Source of the DNA: Pirellulaceae bacterium
GTDB taxonomy: Bacteria; Planctomycetota; Planctomycetia; Pirellulales; Pirellulaceae
Assembly: GCA_030748485.1 (NCBI GenBank)
Contig: JASMLW010000395.1
Span: forward strand, 1-33,996
Reading direction: 5' to 3'
Length of the DNA stretch: 33,996 bases
In this document: piece after piece, positions 23,600 to 32,113 of the stretch
Position numbering within the stretch: the first letter of the stretch is position 1
Layout: every line of letters begins with the position of its first letter
Made by a program: the position numbers and the translations under genes
Notes under the pieces: generated by a model
Told to the model about the DNA's origin: nothing
Seen by the model: the letters and a program-made list of their open reading frames with translations, nothing else
Databases searched by the model: none

Positions 23600-24118
23600 A
23601 TGATGCGAGGAACGATCTTGCAGTCATTGACCTTTGGATTGGCGTTGGTCGCCCTCCAAGTGGTCGCTCACGCCCAACAGTGCCCGAGCCAGCAGGGCAG
23701 CCGCGGTGGAGGCGGCGGAAACAACCTCCGCTTCTCGCGAAGTAGCGCCGGCAGCATGGCGAACATTCCTCGCCAGTCGTCGTTCTATTTCGCTCAGTTG
23801 ATTCGTGGCGGCGGCATGGGCGGCGGTTTCGTCGGTGGTGGAATGCCGGGAAACGCCGCACCGCGACGCAACGACACGCATCAGGAGCCGCGACTGCCCC
23901 GCACCAAGCGAAACAAACCCGAGCGCCACTCCGCGCCCACTGGCAAACTGGACGACGGCGAGACTCGTGCGGCCCGCTACAACGCTTCGGCCGAAGCTGC
24001 GTTAGAACGCGGTGACACGAGAGTGGCGATGGCCCTGTTTCGTTTGGCGGTAAAAGCGGGCGATGGCGTCGAGGCAATCCACGCTCGCAACACGCTCGAA
24101 CGACTTGCCGCCAAATAG
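23600..24118 (+). CDS. small secreted Gly-rich protein
   Basis: A 172-residue protein I do not recognise. It has a signal peptide (ILQSLTFGLALVALQVVAHAQ, cut after AHA), a Gly/Arg/Ser-rich low-complexity stretch (about residues 30-50), a second Gly-rich run (RGGGMGGGFVGGGMPG, about 72-88), a charged linker, and a C-terminal helical segment of about 45 residues (AARYNASAEAALERGDTRVAMALFRLAVKAG) that looks like one TPR-like helix pair. The ATG at 23600 is preferred over an upstream one at 23258 because AGGA lies about 10 nt before it and it opens onto the signal peptide. Function unknown. Confidence 0.68.
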   Translation: MMRGTILQSLTFGLALVALQVVAHAQQCPSQQGSRGGGGGNNLRFSRSSAGSMANIPRQSSFYFAQLIRGGGMGGGFVGGGMPGNAAPRRNDTHQEPRLPRTKRNKPERHSAPTGKLDDGETRAARYNASAEAALERGDTRVAMALFRLAVKAGDGVEAIHARNTLERLAAK

Positions 24119-24215
24119 CGGAACGGGGAATGAGGATGGGCTGGGGATCTTTCTAGCGGTCTTTGGATGCGCGATACTGGAGGGCTTACCTCCCATCTCC
24201 TCGGACAGTGTCGCG

Positions 24216-25385
24216 ATGAAACGACGTATCGGATATTGCACCAACGTCCACGCCGGCGCGGATCTTGAAGCCACGCAGGCGAATCTCAGCCGCCACGCAC
24301 TGGCCGTCAAGGCCAGCGTTCGCCCCGACTCGCCGATGGGTGTGGGGCTCTGGCTTAGCGCCGACGCGGCCAATTCGCTCGTCGGGCAAAACCGTGTTGG
24401 CGAATTCTCCACATGGCTCAACCAGCAAGGCCTGCTTCCCTTTACACTCAACGGTTTTCCCTACGGCGACTTCCATCAACCGGTCGTGAAGCACGCGGTC
24501 TATCTGCCAACCTGGTGGGATAGCGAGCGGTTGGTCTACACGCAGCAACTGATCTCCATTTTGCACGGCATCCTGCCGCCAGATGAGGAAGGCAGCATCT
24601 CGACGCTGCCGATCGCCTGGGGATCTCCGACGCCGAGCGAGTCGCAGTTGCAACAAGCGGCGGCAAACCTGGTCGACGCGGTCGAATCGATGGCTCGCCT
24701 CGAGGCCGAGTCCGGACGGTTGATCTATTTGTGCGTTGAGCCGGAGCCCGGTTGCGTCATTCAATTCAGTCAAGACATCATCAACTTCTTCGATCGGTAC
24801 TTGCTGGCGGCGGGCAATGAACATTTGATTCGCCGTCACCTCCGCGTCTGCCACGACGTCTGTCACGCGGCCGTCATGTTCGAAGACCAAGCCGCCGTGA
24901 TCGACGCCTTCGACGGCGCCGGGATCGGAATCGGCAAGGTGCAAGTCTCGGCCGCCGTACACGCTCCATTCGACGAGTTGAGCTCGAGCGGATGCGAGAC
25001 GGCGCTCCAGCAACTCCAATCATTCGCGGAGGACCGTTACCTGCACCAGACCAGTGTGGATGATCCAAACGGCCAAGCGACTTTCTTCGACGACCTACCG
25101 GCCGCGATCGACGCCGCCCGCGCGGGCGCAATTGGCAACCGCGCCTGGCGAGTTCATTTTCACGTGCCTATCTTCCTGGCGAAATTCGGGCTGCTTCGCA
25201 CATCGCAACCGCAGATCATCGACTGCCTATCGGCCCTGCGAGCCAAGGCCGATGTCAAGCACTACGAAGTCGAGACATACGCTTGGGACGTGTTACCCGA
25301 TACGTTGCGAAAGTCCGAACTGGCCGATGGCGTCGCATCCGAAATCCGGTGGCTCGACGAACAGTTCGCCGCGTTGGATGGATGA
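24216..25385 (+). CDS. eboE: EboE-like metabolite traffic protein
   Basis: A 389-residue TIM-barrel protein (xylose isomerase-like) resembling EboE, one of the proteins of the ebo/edb gene cluster implicated in moving isoprenoid or pigment precursors towards the periplasm. Seen: the family opening RIGYCTNVHAGADLEAT, PFTLNGFPYGDFH at about residue 75, PTWWDSERLVYTQQL, LCVEPEPGCV, HLRVCHDVCHAAVMFED (about 208-225), KVQVSAAVH, and WRVHFHVPIFL near the end. These His, Asp and Glu positions are those expected to bind metal. The open frame extends upstream to 24063, but the ATG at 24216 aligns with the family start. No other ebo genes (eboA, eboC, eboF) are recognisable nearby, so the gene appears isolated here. 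Confidence 0.82.
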   Translation: MKRRIGYCTNVHAGADLEATQANLSRHALAVKASVRPDSPMGVGLWLSADAANSLVGQNRVGEFSTWLNQQGLLPFTLNGFPYGDFHQPVVKHAVYLPTWWDSERLVYTQQLISILHGILPPDEEGSISTLPIAWGSPTPSESQLQQAAANLVDAVESMARLEAESGRLIYLCVEPEPGCVIQFSQDIINFFDRYLLAAGNEHLIRRHLRVCHDVCHAAVMFEDQAAVIDAFDGAGIGIGKVQVSAAVHAPFDELSSSGCETALQQLQSFAEDRYLHQTSVDDPNGQATFFDDLPAAIDAARAGAIGNRAWRVHFHVPIFLAKFGLLRTSQPQIIDCLSALRAKADVKHYEVETYAWDVLPDTLRKSELADGVASEIRWLDEQFAALDG

Positions 25386-25431
25386 CGCCACCGCGATCTC
25401 CGCGACGATACTTCCCCCCAGGCCAATTCTG

Positions 25432-26760
25432 ATGGTTGAATCCCGTCCACACATCTCAGGCAACGCGTCGCAGCCACACAACGCGTCGCAGCCGCAAAGC
25501 CCTGGCGACAGCGGGCGACTGAGCGCAGCGGCCAGCGGGGCGACCCTCATTCCACTCACGAGCATTCGTTTTTTTGCGGCCATGCAGCTGTTCGCGTTTC
25601 ACGTCCACGCGATAAGTCGGATGCGGGCCGGGGGCGGCGTGTTCGAGCCGTTTCCAAAGTGGTTTGTCACAGCGATTCAACAAGGCTGGTTCGCCACTCC
25701 GTTGTTCTTTCTGATTTCGGGATTCATCCTCGCCTACCTGTACGTATCGCCGGTGGGCGAATTGACAACTTCGAGAAAACAATTCTGGATCGCCAGACTC
25801 ACCAGAATCTATCCTCTGCACGTGTTCCTGTTGTTAGTAGGTTGCTTGGTCGCGATCGGGTTCGTGATAGCTCAACCCTCCCAGGCAGCCGCCAACGGAG
25901 TGTTGATCTTCGGCGGGATGGCAGCCAACTTCTTGTTAGTTCAAGCGTGGATTCCACCATTGGCGTTGAGCGGGAACTTCCCCACCTGGGCGTTGTCGAC
26001 CGTCGTCTTCTTCTACGCGGTTTTCCCGTGGGTGGTGCGCGTGTCGACGACCTGGAAACCACATCACTGGACGATCGCCCTGGTGGCGCTGCCTTTCATT
26101 TCCGTCGCGCCGACGCTGGTCTTCTATTCGCTCGGCGGCCATGCGAGGTTCCCAGATATGAGTTGGCAGAGTGAGTTGATCATGCGGTTTCCCCCGTTTT
26201 GGTTGCCTCACTTTCTTTTGGGTGTTGCGCTCGCCCGTCGATTTGAGATCAGTCGGTACACGGATCATTGGCGAGCGACATCCAGTTCAGCGCTGCCGAG
26301 TTGGGGAGATCTTGCCGCGACTGCGGCGTTGGCGCTGTTGTGCAATGACTTGGCCCCGATCCGCTTCCTACTGCGCCACGGCGCGCTGGCGCCGCTCTAC
26401 CTCATCGTGGTTTACGATTTGGCGTTGGGACGAGGCTGGTTGTCCCGGATGCTCAGCCCGCGCTGGCTCAAGACATTGGGCGAAACGAGTTTCTCGATCT
26501 TCATGCTGCAACTCCCCGTCATCGCCGCCGGGATGGGCCTGCTGTGGGCGATCGACTTGCCGAGTCGAGGATTGGCTTTGCTACAGTTGCCGCTGCTGCT
26601 CAGCTTGGGCCTGTTGGCGTCGCTGGCCAGCACTTACTTGTTCGAGAAGCCCGTCTCACGACGGCTCCGCGCACGATTCGCCGCTGACAAGCAACCTGAC
26701 GTCGACGCGAGCGGTGAATCAACCGCTCAAAGTGACAGAGACATTCAGACACAGCATTGA
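25432..26760 (+). CDS. acyltransferase 3 family membrane protein
   Basis: A 442-residue integral membrane acyltransferase of the AT3 (OafA/NodX) type, which O-acylates sugars in polysaccharides or antibiotics. The first 40 residues are Ser/Pro/Gln-rich and variable. Then come LTSIRFFAAMQLFAFHVHA, with the family's His in helix 1, and FATPLFFLISGFILAYLYV in helix 2. About ten helices are visible in total, and LKTLGETSFSIFMLQLPV and YLFEKPVSRRLRARF close the domain as usual. Lacking a periplasmic SGNH domain, it should act with a separate acceptor. The open frame reaches back to 25054 without a credible start. The ATG at 25432 has only a weak ribosome-binding site (AGGCC). An inverted repeat copy follows directly after the stop. 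Confidence 0.88.
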   Translation: MVESRPHISGNASQPHNASQPQSPGDSGRLSAAASGATLIPLTSIRFFAAMQLFAFHVHAISRMRAGGGVFEPFPKWFVTAIQQGWFATPLFFLISGFILAYLYVSPVGELTTSRKQFWIARLTRIYPLHVFLLLVGCLVAIGFVIAQPSQAAANGVLIFGGMAANFLLVQAWIPPLALSGNFPTWALSTVVFFYAVFPWVVRVSTTWKPHHWTIALVALPFISVAPTLVFYSLGGHARFPDMSWQSELIMRFPPFWLPHFLLGVALARRFEISRYTDHWRATSSSALPSWGDLAATAALALLCNDLAPIRFLLRHGALAPLYLIVVYDLALGRGWLSRMLSPRWLKTLGETSFSIFMLQLPVIAAGMGLLWAIDLPSRGLALLQLPLLLSLGLLASLASTYLFEKPVSRRLRARFAADKQPDVDASGESTAQSDRDIQTQH

Positions 26761-26761
26761 C

Positions 26762-26870
26762 GAGTGGCAGTGCCACTCACAAGACGAGCTGCCGCTCGGT
26801 AGTTGTTCGCCCGCTCCCGTTGGTCCCTGGAGTCGATTGAGGGAAGCCCCAAATCCTCAACGCCACAAGT
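26762..26870 (-). repeat. inverted copy of the 104-bp repeat
   Basis: A single reverse-strand copy of the unit found in tandem at 20705-21017. Its outer end is a 17-bp palindrome, GAGTGGCA-G-TGCCACTC (26762-26778), beginning two bases after the acyltransferase stop codon. The copy diverges from the tandem units in the middle (CCCTGGAGTCGATTGAGGG), indicating an older insertion. It may serve as an unusual 3' end structure for the acyltransferase transcript. Confidence 0.9.
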
Positions 26871-26945
26871 GGCAGTGGAGGATCGCGGATGATCTTGAGA
26901 CCGTCGGACGTCGCTGGTGATCTGGCGATCAAACGAGCCGCCTCC

Positions 26946-26997
26946 ACGTTCTGGCGAACGTAGCTACAAAGCTGCCGCTCCCGTTGGTCGCTGGAAT
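26946..26997. repeat. small hairpin plus truncated repeat fragment
   Basis: ACGTTC-TGGC-GAACGT (26946-26961) is a perfect 6-bp stem. It is followed by AGCTGCCGCTCCCGTTGGTCGCTGGAATC (about 26970-26997), which matches the inverted 104-bp repeat with an internal deletion. The fragment ends exactly where the minus-strand hemL stop codon begins. Confidence 0.6.
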
Positions 26998-28275
26998 CTA
27001 CTCCAGTGCCGCCGCGGCGCTGGCGATCGTGGCGTCGACATCGGCTTCGGTGTGCGCCGCGGATAGGAAGAGCGCTTCGTACTGGCTGCAGGGCAAATAG
27101 ACGCCCCGCTCCAGCTGACCGCGAAAGTAGCGCGCGAAGTGTTCCTTGTCGCACCGCGACGCTTGATCCCAGCAGGTCACCGGGTCCGGGTTGAAGAAGA
27201 GCGTCATCATGCTGCCGACTCGAGTGATCGAATGATCAACTCCGGCGTCGGTCGCCGCGGCGGAGAGCCCCCGTTCAAGCCGCGACGACAACTCCTCCAG
27301 GCGCGGATAGGGATCCTCGTCGCGCAAGATTTCCAGCGTGGCGGCTCCGGCGGCGGTCGCGATGGGGTTACCGCTCAGCGTGCCGGCTTGAAACACGCTG
27401 CCCACGGGCAGCATGTGATCCATGATATCGGCGCGGCCCCCGTAGGCGGCGAAGGGTAGCCCACCGCCGACGACTTTGCCGAGCGTCGTGAGGTCGCCGC
27501 GAATTCCCAGCCGTTCTTGCGCGCCGCCGTAAGCGACGCGGAAGCCGGTCATCACTTCATCGACGATCAACAGGGCTCCCTGAGCCTCGGTCTGCTGTCG
27601 AAGGGCCGCGAGAAACTCGTCGCTGGGAATCACGCAGCCCATGTTGCCGACGACCGGTTCAAAGATGACGGCCGCAATGCGTTCGCCCTGCTCGGAGAAT
27701 GCGTCGACCAGCCCCTGAGAATCGTTATAGGCGAGGACCATGGTGTCTTGGGAGCAGCCCGACGTAACGCCGGGCGAGTCGGGAACGCCCAGCGTGGCGG
27801 CGGAGCTTCCCGCGGCGACCAGCAGACTGTCGACGTGGCCGTGATAGTTGCCGGCGAACTTGACCACGACGTCGCGTCCCGTATACCCCCGAGCCAAACG
27901 GATGGCGCTCATCGTCGCCTCCGTACCCGAATTGACCAGGCGGACCTTCTCCACAGACTCCATTGCGCTGACGATCAATTCGGCCAAACGGTTCTCGGCT
28001 TCGGTGGGTGCGCCGTAGCTGGTCCCGCGATCGACGGCCGCGTGCACGGCGGCGGACACCTTCTCGTGACAGTGCCCGAGGATCATCGGTCCCCAGGACA
28101 ACACGTAGTCGATGTAGCGATTGCCGTCGACGTCGATCAAATAGGCTCCCTCGCCACGGTCGATCACGACGGGATTGCCGCCCACGGCCCCGAACGCGCG
28201 AGCCGGGCTGTTGACGCCGCCGGGCATCAGAGTCTGCGCGGCGGCAAAAACCTCGTCACTCCTCGATCGCGACAT
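26998..28275 (-). CDS. hemL: glutamate-1-semialdehyde 2,1-aminomutase
   Basis: HemL converts glutamate-1-semialdehyde to 5-aminolevulinate, the first committed tetrapyrrole precursor of the C5 route, using pyridoxal phosphate. It is 425 residues, normal for the family. Seen: LMPGGVNSPARAF at about residue 17, NSGTEATMSAIRLARGYTGR (about 115-135), FAGNYHGHVDS, FEPVVGNMG, LLIVDEVMTGFR (about 235-246, with the cofactor-binding Asp), and the Schiff-base lysine Lys267 in TTLGKVVGGGLPFAAYGG. GGGAG and AGAGGG precede the ATG. It follows hemB by 44 bp on the same strand: a hemB-hemL operon, covering the two adjacent steps. Its stop abuts a truncated repeat. Confidence 0.97.
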   Translation of the reverse strand: MSRSRSDEVFAAAQTLMPGGVNSPARAFGAVGGNPVVIDRGEGAYLIDVDGNRYIDYVLSWGPMILGHCHEKVSAAVHAAVDRGTSYGAPTEAENRLAELIVSAMESVEKVRLVNSGTEATMSAIRLARGYTGRDVVVKFAGNYHGHVDSLLVAAGSSAATLGVPDSPGVTSGCSQDTMVLAYNDSQGLVDAFSEQGERIAAVIFEPVVGNMGCVIPSDEFLAALRQQTEAQGALLIVDEVMTGFRVAYGGAQERLGIRGDLTTLGKVVGGGLPFAAYGGRADIMDHMLPVGSVFQAGTLSGNPIATAAGAATLEILRDEDPYPRLEELSSRLERGLSAAATDAGVDHSITRVGSMMTLFFNPDPVTCWDQASRCDKEHFARYFRGQLERGVYLPCSQYEALFLSAAHTEADVDATIASAAAALE

Positions 28276-28319
28276 CCCTCTTGCTCCCTGAAGTATTTGC
28301 TACACCTGAAATCTCGCTG

Positions 28320-29324
28320 TTAGTCCGCCAGCCAACGAGCGGCTTCTTTCGCCCAGTAAGTCAGGATGGCCGCGGCGCCGGCGCGTTTGATCGCCGTCAA
28401 TGTCTCCAGCGCTACTGCGCGTTCGTCGACCCAACCGTTGGCCGCCGCCGCCTTGACCATCGCGAACTCGCCCGAAACGTTGTACGCCGCCATCGGCACG
28501 CCGGGAAATCGATCGCAGACTAAGCGGAGAATATCCAGATAGGCCAGCGCGGGCTTGACCATCATCATGTCGGCGCCCTCGGCCAAGTCGAGCTCGGCTT
28601 CGCGAATCGCCTGTTCGGCCGCCGCGGCCGGATCCATTTGATAGGCCCGGCGATCGCCGAACTGCGGCGCGCTCTCCGCAGCCTCTCGAAAGGGCCCATA
28701 GTAGGCGCTGGCGTACTTGACTGCGTAGCTGAGAATCGGAATGTGCTGAGCATCGGCTTCGTCAAGCGCTCCACGAATCGCCGCCACCATCCCGTCCATC
28801 ATGCCGCTGGGAGCCACCACGTCCGCGCCGGCTCGCACGTGGCTCAGCACTTGCTTCTTCAGCAGCTCCAGCGTCGCGTCGTTGTCGACATCCATCCGAC
28901 CCGTGCGATCATTGACCACGCCGCAGTGGCCGTGATCTGTGTATTCGCAAAAGCAGACGTCCGTCATCACCAGCAATTCCGGAGCCGCGTCTTTGACCGC
29001 CCGAATTCCCTGCTGAATGACGCCGTCGTCATCGTATGAGTCACTCCCGCAGGCGTCTTTCTCGTCCGGAATCCCGAATAAAATGACGCCGCCAAGCCCG
29101 AGCTCCCATACCTCTCGCGCCTCGTCAGCCAACAAATCGGGCGACAATTGGGCGTGACCGGGCATCGAAGAAATCTCTTGACGCTGCTGTTCGCCTGTGC
29201 GCACAAACAACGGCAAGATGAAATCGCTCGCCGACAACGAGGTGTCGCGAATCAGTCGCCGCATGGCTGGGTGATAGCGCAATCGCCGCATGCGGACTTG
29301 TGGGAAGCCTGATTTATCGCTCAT
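28320..29324 (-). CDS. hemB: delta-aminolevulinic acid dehydratase (porphobilinogen synthase)
   Basis: HemB condenses two molecules of 5-aminolevulinate into porphobilinogen. It has 334 residues, the usual length. Seen: RMRRLRYHPAMRRLIRDTSL near the start; zinc-type ligand cluster Cys124, Cys126 and Cys134 in DVCFCEYTDHGHCG, so this is a zinc rather than a magnesium-only form; the two active-site lysines Lys203 (SYAVKYASAYYGPFR) and Lys257 (MMMVKPALAYLD); and YNVSGEFAMVKAA. The upstream space to the divergent gene is only 61 bp and holds an AT-rich promoter-like box close to the ATG, so the leader must be very short. It probably forms an operon with hemL. Confidence 0.97.
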   Translation of the reverse strand: MSDKSGFPQVRMRRLRYHPAMRRLIRDTSLSASDFILPLFVRTGEQQRQEISSMPGHAQLSPDLLADEAREVWELGLGGVILFGIPDEKDACGSDSYDDDGVIQQGIRAVKDAAPELLVMTDVCFCEYTDHGHCGVVNDRTGRMDVDNDATLELLKKQVLSHVRAGADVVAPSGMMDGMVAAIRGALDEADAQHIPILSYAVKYASAYYGPFREAAESAPQFGDRRAYQMDPAAAAEQAIREAELDLAEGADMMMVKPALAYLDILRLVCDRFPGVPMAAYNVSGEFAMVKAAAANGWVDERAVALETLTAIKRAGAAAILTYWAKEAARWLAD

Positions 29325-29332
29325 AGGGCTAC

Positions 29333-29340
29333 TTTATAAT
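29333..29340. promoter_or_regulatory. AT-rich box in the hemB/29386 divergent region
   Basis: TTTATAAT contains a perfect -10 hexamer on the plus strand (TATAAT, 29335-29340), which would serve the gene at 29386 with a leader of about 39 nt. On the minus strand TATAAA could serve hemB, placing the transcription start within a few bases of its ATG. The -35 hexamers are poor on both strands. Confidence 0.35.
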
Positions 29341-29385
29341 TGAACCGTTGCACCTGGAAAACCGGACGCCCTGGCGAGACGAACG

Positions 29386-30903
29386 TTGAGCGACTTGAGA
29401 TCACTGCCGCGCGACACCAACCAAGCGCGAGGGATCGCGCAGTACGCGCTCGATTTCCTGGCAGCTCCCTTTGAGAGTGTCGCTGACGAAGTATTTGACC
29501 AGTTAATGCTGCTGCACGCCGACAGCGTCGCCTGCGCCGTGGCCGCGCTGGCGAGTGGAATGAACGCTCCACTGGTGCTGCGTCGCGAGGCGCTCGCCTA
29601 TCCGGTCGCCGAGCGCGGCGGTTACTGTTTCGGTTCGTCGCAGCTTGTCGCCCCCGAAAAGGCGGCGGTCGCCAATTGTGCGGCCGTCAGAGAGCTCGAC
29701 GCCAACGGCACGAATTTTGGCTACGCGCCCGAACGCAACGCGACGAGCGGCGAGTTTGGACACAACGATTTCTACCCGGTGGCCATGGCCGCCGCTTGCC
29801 AAGTCGGGTGGGACGGCCGCCAGACGTTGCTGGCGATGCTGGCGATCGACGAGATTCGCGGTCGGTTGGCGGAAGTTTTTGCGCTGAAGAATCACAAGAT
29901 CGATCATGTGTTGCACGGCGGCGTTGCCTGCGCCGCCGTCTACGGAGCCGCTCTGGGAGCCACGCTCGAGCAGATCGAGTCGGCGATCGGCATGGTGATC
30001 GCGCATCACGTGCCGTTCCGAGCAATTCGCGCCGGCCACCAACTCTCCGACTCGAAAGGAGCTTCGGCGGCGATTACGGCCGAAGCGGCGATGCAATCTG
30101 TCCATCGCTCGCTCCGCGGCTTCATCGGACCGGCCGATATCTTTCGCAATCGCCAAGCCCTCTTCTGCCTCTTCGAACCGCCGCAGCAGCAAGACGTGAG
30201 CCCGTTTGACTTGTCGCTCGGTGAACGCGGCGACGACTTCGCGATTCAGCGCATGCACTTCAAACTGGGACTCTATGAACACCAGTCGGCAGGCGCCATC
30301 CACGCGTTGCTCGAACTGCTCGATCGAAACCCGCAACTGCTCAGTGATCCCGACCTCGTCGAGCGGGTGCGGATCTCCATTTACGAGCCGGCGTTTGGGA
30401 TCATCTGCGATCCGGCCAAACGCGATCCGCGGACGCGACAATCGGCCGACCACTCGATGCTCTACATCATCGCGACACTGTTGCGAAAAGCATTCGAACG
30501 ACAGGAGTGTGGATGGTGTGAGCTGATGTTGAACATCGACGACTATTGCGACGACGCCCTGTTTCACCCCGACACGCGGCGGTGGATGGAGAAGATCGAC
30601 GTGCTGCATGGAGGGGATGAATTCGATCGCCGCTATCCGGCTGGAATCCCGACCGCTGTGGAGATTCATCACTCGCTGCGGGGAGTCCTGGCGAGCGGTC
30701 TTGTCGAGTTTCCGCTCGGTCACTCTGGCAACCAGGTTGGACAATTCCATAAGGTGCTGCAATTCAAGATGAACCAACTGCTGTCGCGGGGCGTCGACCA
30801 TGGAGCGGACGTGCTGAACCGGATGCTGACAATCGAGCGAGCGTGTCCGGCCGATATCGCCGCGCTGTACCAGTTCCCAATCGCCAACGTCACGGACGAA
30901 TAG
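29386..30903 (+). CDS. MmgE/PrpD family protein
   Basis: A 505-residue protein of the MmgE/PrpD family (2-methylcitrate dehydratase, iminodisuccinate epimerase, cis-aconitate decarboxylase and relatives). Seen: GIAQYALDFLAAPFE near residue 18, HADSVACAVAALASG, ATSGEFGHNDFYPVAMAAA (about 119-137), HGGVACAAVYGAALGATLEQIESAIGM, and AGHQLSDSKGASAAITAEAAM in the helical domain, then the small domain MHFKLGLYEHQSAGAIHALLELL. The start is a TTG, chosen because the next in-frame ATG, at 29509, would remove the conserved first helix. No prpB or prpC lies nearby, so a methylcitrate-cycle role is not supported by context and the substrate is unknown. It ends 10 bp before truB. Confidence 0.86.
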   Translation: MSDLRSLPRDTNQARGIAQYALDFLAAPFESVADEVFDQLMLLHADSVACAVAALASGMNAPLVLRREALAYPVAERGGYCFGSSQLVAPEKAAVANCAAVRELDANGTNFGYAPERNATSGEFGHNDFYPVAMAAACQVGWDGRQTLLAMLAIDEIRGRLAEVFALKNHKIDHVLHGGVACAAVYGAALGATLEQIESAIGMVIAHHVPFRAIRAGHQLSDSKGASAAITAEAAMQSVHRSLRGFIGPADIFRNRQALFCLFEPPQQQDVSPFDLSLGERGDDFAIQRMHFKLGLYEHQSAGAIHALLELLDRNPQLLSDPDLVERVRISIYEPAFGIICDPAKRDPRTRQSADHSMLYIIATLLRKAFERQECGWCELMLNIDDYCDDALFHPDTRRWMEKIDVLHGGDEFDRRYPAGIPTAVEIHHSLRGVLASGLVEFPLGHSGNQVGQFHKVLQFKMNQLLSRGVDHGADVLNRMLTIERACPADIAALYQFPIANVTDE

Positions 30904-30913
30904 AGCAGCGGTC

Positions 30914-31789
30914 ATGTTTGGCATATTGAACGTTTACAAGCCGCGCGGATTGTCGTCTCGAGCAGTCGTCAATCGGATCCAACGGATCGTGAGACCGGCA
31001 AAGGTGGGCCACGCGGGCACTCTCGATCCGCTCGCCGAAGGAGTGTTGGTCGTCTGCGTGGGGGCCGCCACGCGGCTGGTCTCTTATATGCAGGAGACGC
31101 GAAAAGAGTATCGCGGCCAGTTCCAACTAGGTGTCCGCAGCAATACGGAGGACATCGAGGGAACGGTGGAGCCCGTCGCCAACGCTCGCGAGCCGTCGAG
31201 CGGGGAGTTGTCCGCCGCGGCGAGAGCGTTCGTCGGCGAAATTCAACAGCGGCCCCCCGCTTTCTCGGCGTTGAAAGTGCGCGGCCGACGGGCGTATGAC
31301 TTGGCGCGGCGTGGCGAGATTGTCGACTTGGAGCCCCGCCAGGTCAGCGTCCACCGCTGCGAACTAGTCAACTACTCACCGCCCCACTTCACGCTGGAAG
31401 TCGAGTGCGGCTCGGGCACCTACATCCGCTCGCTGGGCCGCGACATCGGGGAGGCGGTTGGCAGTGGAGCCGTCATGACCGGATTGATCCGCACGGCCGT
31501 CGGCTCTTGCCGGGTCGAGCGGGCGATTCCGCTGGACGACATCGAACACTCATCGGTCGACCACTACTTACTACCGGCCGCCCTGGCGGTGGCGAACTTG
31601 CCGAAGATCACGTTGAGCGCCGCTGAAATCGTCGAATTGCGGCACGGGCGTTTTATCGCGGATCGCTTCACGTTTGACGAACCCGAGGCGGCCGCGTGCA
31701 CAGAGACGGGCGAGTTCGTGGCGATCGTCAAGCGCCGCGCCAGCCAGATCGCGGCTGTGAAAAACTTCGCCAACCCGGCGACGACCTGA
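30914..31789 (+). CDS. truB: tRNA pseudouridine(55) synthase TruB
   Basis: TruB makes the universal pseudouridine at position 55 in the T-loop of tRNAs. It is 291 residues. Seen: GILNVYKPRGLSSRAVV at the start; the catalytic motif VGHAGTLDPLAEGVLVV with nucleophile Asp38; EYRGQFQLGVRSNTEDIEG; QQRPPAFSALKVRGRRAYDLAR; GSGTYIRSLGRDIG; and MTGLIRTAVGSC. The C-terminus has a PUA-like small segment (ELRHGRFIADRFTF). The gene starts 10 bp after the MmgE/PrpD-type stop, so the two are probably translated from one message, although their functions appear unrelated. Confidence 0.96.
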   Translation: MFGILNVYKPRGLSSRAVVNRIQRIVRPAKVGHAGTLDPLAEGVLVVCVGAATRLVSYMQETRKEYRGQFQLGVRSNTEDIEGTVEPVANAREPSSGELSAAARAFVGEIQQRPPAFSALKVRGRRAYDLARRGEIVDLEPRQVSVHRCELVNYSPPHFTLEVECGSGTYIRSLGRDIGEAVGSGAVMTGLIRTAVGSCRVERAIPLDDIEHSSVDHYLLPAALAVANLPKITLSAAEIVELRHGRFIADRFTFDEPEAAACTETGEFVAIVKRRASQIAAVKNFANPATT

Positions 31790-32113
31790 GACAACCGCCA
31801 AAACCGTCACGACCAAACGTCCAATCCGCTCGATCGGCGCCAATTGCGACGTTTGCAACTGTTCCACCGGAAGGCGAAAGCTAAACTTCCGTGCGGAGAG
31901 GTCCAAAGCGACTTGTCGAAACGGTGGCGCCCTCTAGACCCGCTAGGTAATCGGCGCCGCCGCCGGCAGCAAAATTGTGGTCGCCGCGCGCAACGGACCG
32001 AAAACACCAATCGAAACACAACGGTGTAATGGAGTGTACGTTGGGCACGGACGCGCCCAAGGGAAACACCCGGTGCTATCGATGCGCCGATACTTCCTTC
32101 AATTGCGCGTCCC
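31790..32113. other. 324-bp intergenic region before ftsK
   Basis: No coding sequence is supported and no clear hairpin terminator follows truB. A TGTAAT box (32025-32030) matches the -10 consensus at five of six bases, but no matching -35 element is seen. Nothing else stands out. Confidence 0.5.

Noticed and set aside
29503..30924. 473-codon frame antisense to the MmgE/PrpD-type gene
   Set aside because: The plus strand has recognisable family motifs throughout; the antisense product has none.
29386..31789. Methylcitrate-cycle (prp) operon
   Set aside because: Only an MmgE/PrpD-family member is present; no PrpB or PrpC neighbours, and the next gene is truB.
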